From NCBI GenBank assembly GCA_934481505.1, contig CAKSPP010000020.1:1-13163 (forward strand): a stretch of DNA of 13,163 nucleotides. The letters are read 5' to 3'. The notes below the pieces were generated by a model that was given only the letters and a program-made list of their open reading frames with translations, did no database searches and was not told where the DNA came from. Shown one piece after another: positions 11,430-13,163 of this stretch. Position numbers and translations under genes: made by a program. The stretch comes from an uncultured Eubacteriales bacterium. Lineage in GTDB: Bacteria; Bacillota; Clostridia; Oscillospirales; UBA644. Position 1 is the first letter of the stretch; each line of letters opens with the position of its first letter.

Positions 11430-13163
11430 ACTGTTTTCCTTATTTTCTTTACTTTTACCGTGAGCGGTTTTTCATCTCCCGGAATTCTTATGAGAAAAGT
11501 ATTGCTTTCAGAATCTTCTTTGATTATCTCTGTTTCTTCTCCGTTTATTTCGACCGTGCAGTCGTCGGGGTAATAGAAACGGAGATGTCCGTCGGTGTCG
11601 GCTCTTGTTTTTATCTTGAAAGTGATGTCGTTTTCTTTGATTTTTAAGTCTGAAACCTTTCCCGACGCCGCTATTATATCAAATTCAACGTCATGCTTAT
11701 TCTTTAAGTCATAGACGAAGAGATAGGGGCTGTCTTCAAGCGAAATTTTATCGGTAAGGGCAAGTGACGAACTTATAAGGTCGCAGAACAGTCCCTCTTG
11801 CGAGTAAGAAGAATTTCCGTTTGAAATGTCGGCAACTACCTTGTAAGGTCCTTTCCTCAAAGAATAATGAGCTTTCTCGATAAAGGATATTTTCTTTTTG
11901 GCGACAGCCGCGAAAACAAGCTCTCTTAAATAATTCGAATAAAGTTCGTCCGACATACATCTGGCGGGTCTTTCTGGGAAATACGCAAAAACGCCGTTGC
12001 CGACAGGAAAAATTCCGTCGGAAAAGATTTTTTCAAAACGGCTTGTTTTCTTGATTTTTTCGCGGAGATTTTCGACTTTTGCGGTGACTCCGAGCATTTC
12101 GAAAAGGTGCTGCATCGGGTTTTTATAATTGTTTGGCTCTTTATTCCACCAATTGTCAAGATTGTTATAGCTGTCGTTATCCGTTCCCGCAACGACGAGA
12201 ACTCCGCCCGAACGCACCCATTCGTTTATCGCATAGTGCAGCGACGGACGCGACGGCTTCATAAAGTCGTAGCTTAAAAGCATTACATTGTAATTATTTA
12301 AGTAACGGGTGTCGGAAATAACGTGCTCTACCGGTATCATACTTATTTTCTGTCCGCCCGAAAAAAACGGATGAGCAAGTCCGTAAAAATCGTTGAAATC
12401 GTTTATATCTTTGCGGTTTATATTTCCGTAAGCGTCGTCGGCAGGGTAGACCTGCTGATACATGCTGTTGTCGGAAATAAAAATCCCTATCGGGTTGTCG
12501 TCCGAACCCTCCCAAACCTGAGTATTTGTTTCTTTCGGCTTTGAAAGCGTATTTATGAAGTTTTGCAGCATTTCGGAATATTCGGATGGAATTTCCGCTC
12601 TGTTATGCAGATATTCGTTCTCGGGATTTTTCGCCATAACATAGTTCTTTACATCGGGGACAAGAAGAGCCGCACAGAACTTTGTTAAAAAATCGTTGAG
12701 ATGTTCTTTCCAGGTTGCCAGCGGATTTTTGTGAAGAGAATCGAAAGCGAACCAGATTTCCTTATCGTCAAAACGCAGACATTCTTTCATTGAGTTGAAT
12801 TCAATGAACGCCGCCTCGAAAAGTCGGGTGTTCGTTTTTGAATCTTCGCTTATTATCTGCGTCAAGGAATCGGCTTCAACAACTATTCCGTCGATATATC
12901 GGCTTTCGGTTATTTTCTTAATCGGTGTTATCGTTTTGCTGTGTATATTTCCGAGAAAGCCGTGGGTCTGTACCAATATTTTAAGGTCTTTATCGGTGTG
13001 GTATTTCGCATAGCTTTTCAGTGCCGTTGCAAGGAACGCTATACTTCTGTATATGAGTTTTCCTTTGAGAACCGACGCAAGATACTGTGAATTTATATCG
13101 TCGCCGACAGGGGAGTAGGGTTTCTTGAAATAAAGCTCCCATTCTTTTTTGAAAGCGTTGCTG
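11426..13163 (-). CDS. large glycosidase-like protein with GATase-like domain, 5' end outside the window
   Basis: The reading frame is open to the right edge, so 578 residues of a longer protein are visible and the true start is not seen; an in-frame TTG at 12976 is internal. From memory the sequence follows an uncharacterised clostridial/Paenibacillus family related to GH42-type proteins. The first part is TIM-barrel-like: ILVQTHGFLGN (62-72), IDGIVVEAD (90-98), FEAAFIEFNSM (115-125) and IWFAFDSLHKNP (136-147). Glu121 and Asp141 are the obvious acidic candidates for catalysis. Then comes a Rossmann/trimerisation-like domain with VMLLSYDFMK...HYAINEWVRSGGVLVVAGTD (about 293-328), and last a beta-rich C-terminal region with EINGEETEII. 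It is first of the visible operon with a HAD enzyme. It could instead be an inactive carbohydrate-binding relative. Whether it is secreted cannot be judged without its N-terminus. Confidence 0.7.
   Translation of the reverse strand, partial: SNAFKKEWELYFKKPYSPVGDDINSQYLASVLKGKLIYRSIAFLATALKSYAKYHTDKDLKILVQTHGFLGNIHSKTITPIKKITESRYIDGIVVEADSLTQIISEDSKTNTRLFEAAFIEFNSMKECLRFDDKEIWFAFDSLHKNPLATWKEHLNDFLTKFCAALLVPDVKNYVMAKNPENEYLHNRAEIPSEYSEMLQNFINTLSKPKETNTQVWEGSDDNPIGIFISDNSMYQQVYPADDAYGNINRKDINDFNDFYGLAHPFFSGGQKISMIPVEHVISDTRYLNNYNVMLLSYDFMKPSRPSLHYAINEWVRSGGVLVVAGTDNDSYNNLDNWWNKEPNNYKNPMQHLFEMLGVTAKVENLREKIKKTSRFEKIFSDGIFPVGNGVFAYFPERPARCMSDELYSNYLRELVFAAVAKKKISFIEKAHYSLRKGPYKVVADISNGNSSYSQEGLFCDLISSSLALTDKISLEDSPYLFVYDLKNKHDVEFDIIAASGKVSDLKIKENDITFKIKTRADTDGHLRFYYPDDCTVEINGEETEIIKEDSESNTFLIRIPGDEKPLTVKVKKIRKTV

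Noticed and set aside
12976..12976. TTG at 12976 as the start of a 516-aa protein
   Set aside because: The frame stays open to the window edge, and the upstream residues (KEWELYFKKPYSP) look like part of the same family.

Overview
The window looks like chromosomal DNA from an endospore-forming lineage of Bacillota, most likely class Clostridia. The reasons are a spoIID homologue preceded by a sequence resembling a sigma-E promoter, a luxS gene, a DUF5058 membrane protein, AGGAGG-type ribosome binding sites, sigma-A-like promoters (TTGACT-N17-TATACT) and tightly packed operons. The standard bacterial code with TGA stops fits. No insertion sequence, phage gene, CRISPR array, tRNA or rRNA was seen.

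Layout. (A) 1-689: the 3' end of carB (carbamoyl-phosphate synthase large subunit), closed by a 15-bp perfect hairpin that serves both strands. (B) 687-2835, minus strand: an operon luxS - radical SAM TIGR01212/YhcC-type gene - AlkD-like DNA alkylation repair gene, read from a promoter whose -35 box overlaps the stop codon of the upstream gene. (C) 2832-3720, minus strand: spoIID, split by a one-base frame change at about 3121 into two parts that both carry family signatures. (D) 3744-3816: a back-to-back promoter region, with a candidate sigma-E promoter for spoIID and a sigma-A promoter for the rightward operon. (E) 3854-10559, plus strand: seven closely packed genes. These encode a membrane-anchored TPR/chitobiase-C-like/leucine-rich-repeat surface protein, a small DUF4190-like membrane protein, a sugar-transfer-associated type ATP-grasp enzyme, an unrecognised 150-aa protein with a C-terminal AT-hook-like motif, a DUF5058 membrane protein, a second polytopic membrane protein and a membrane-anchored M20 metallopeptidase. 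A bidirectional hairpin terminator follows. (F) 10610-13163, minus strand: a large glycosidase-like protein whose start lies outside the window, a HAD phosphatase/phosphoglucomutase-like enzyme, and a 54-aa membrane miniprotein.

How the genes may work together. Operon B joins SAM-cycle detoxification (LuxS) with a SAM-consuming radical enzyme and a DNA alkyl-damage repair protein. In operon E the last three genes look like a unit: two membrane proteins that could form a transporter or channel, plus a hydrolase for an amide or peptide bond. The first four genes put a large repeat protein outside the membrane next to an ATP-grasp ligase whose substrate is unknown. No polysaccharide genes are present to explain that ligase. 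These functional links are inferred from order and spacing only. The most notable items are the broken or recoded spoIID, the uncharacterised operon E, the unrecognised AT-hook protein with an antisense terminator-like hairpin in its last codons, and the unannotated 54-aa membrane protein coupled to the HAD gene.
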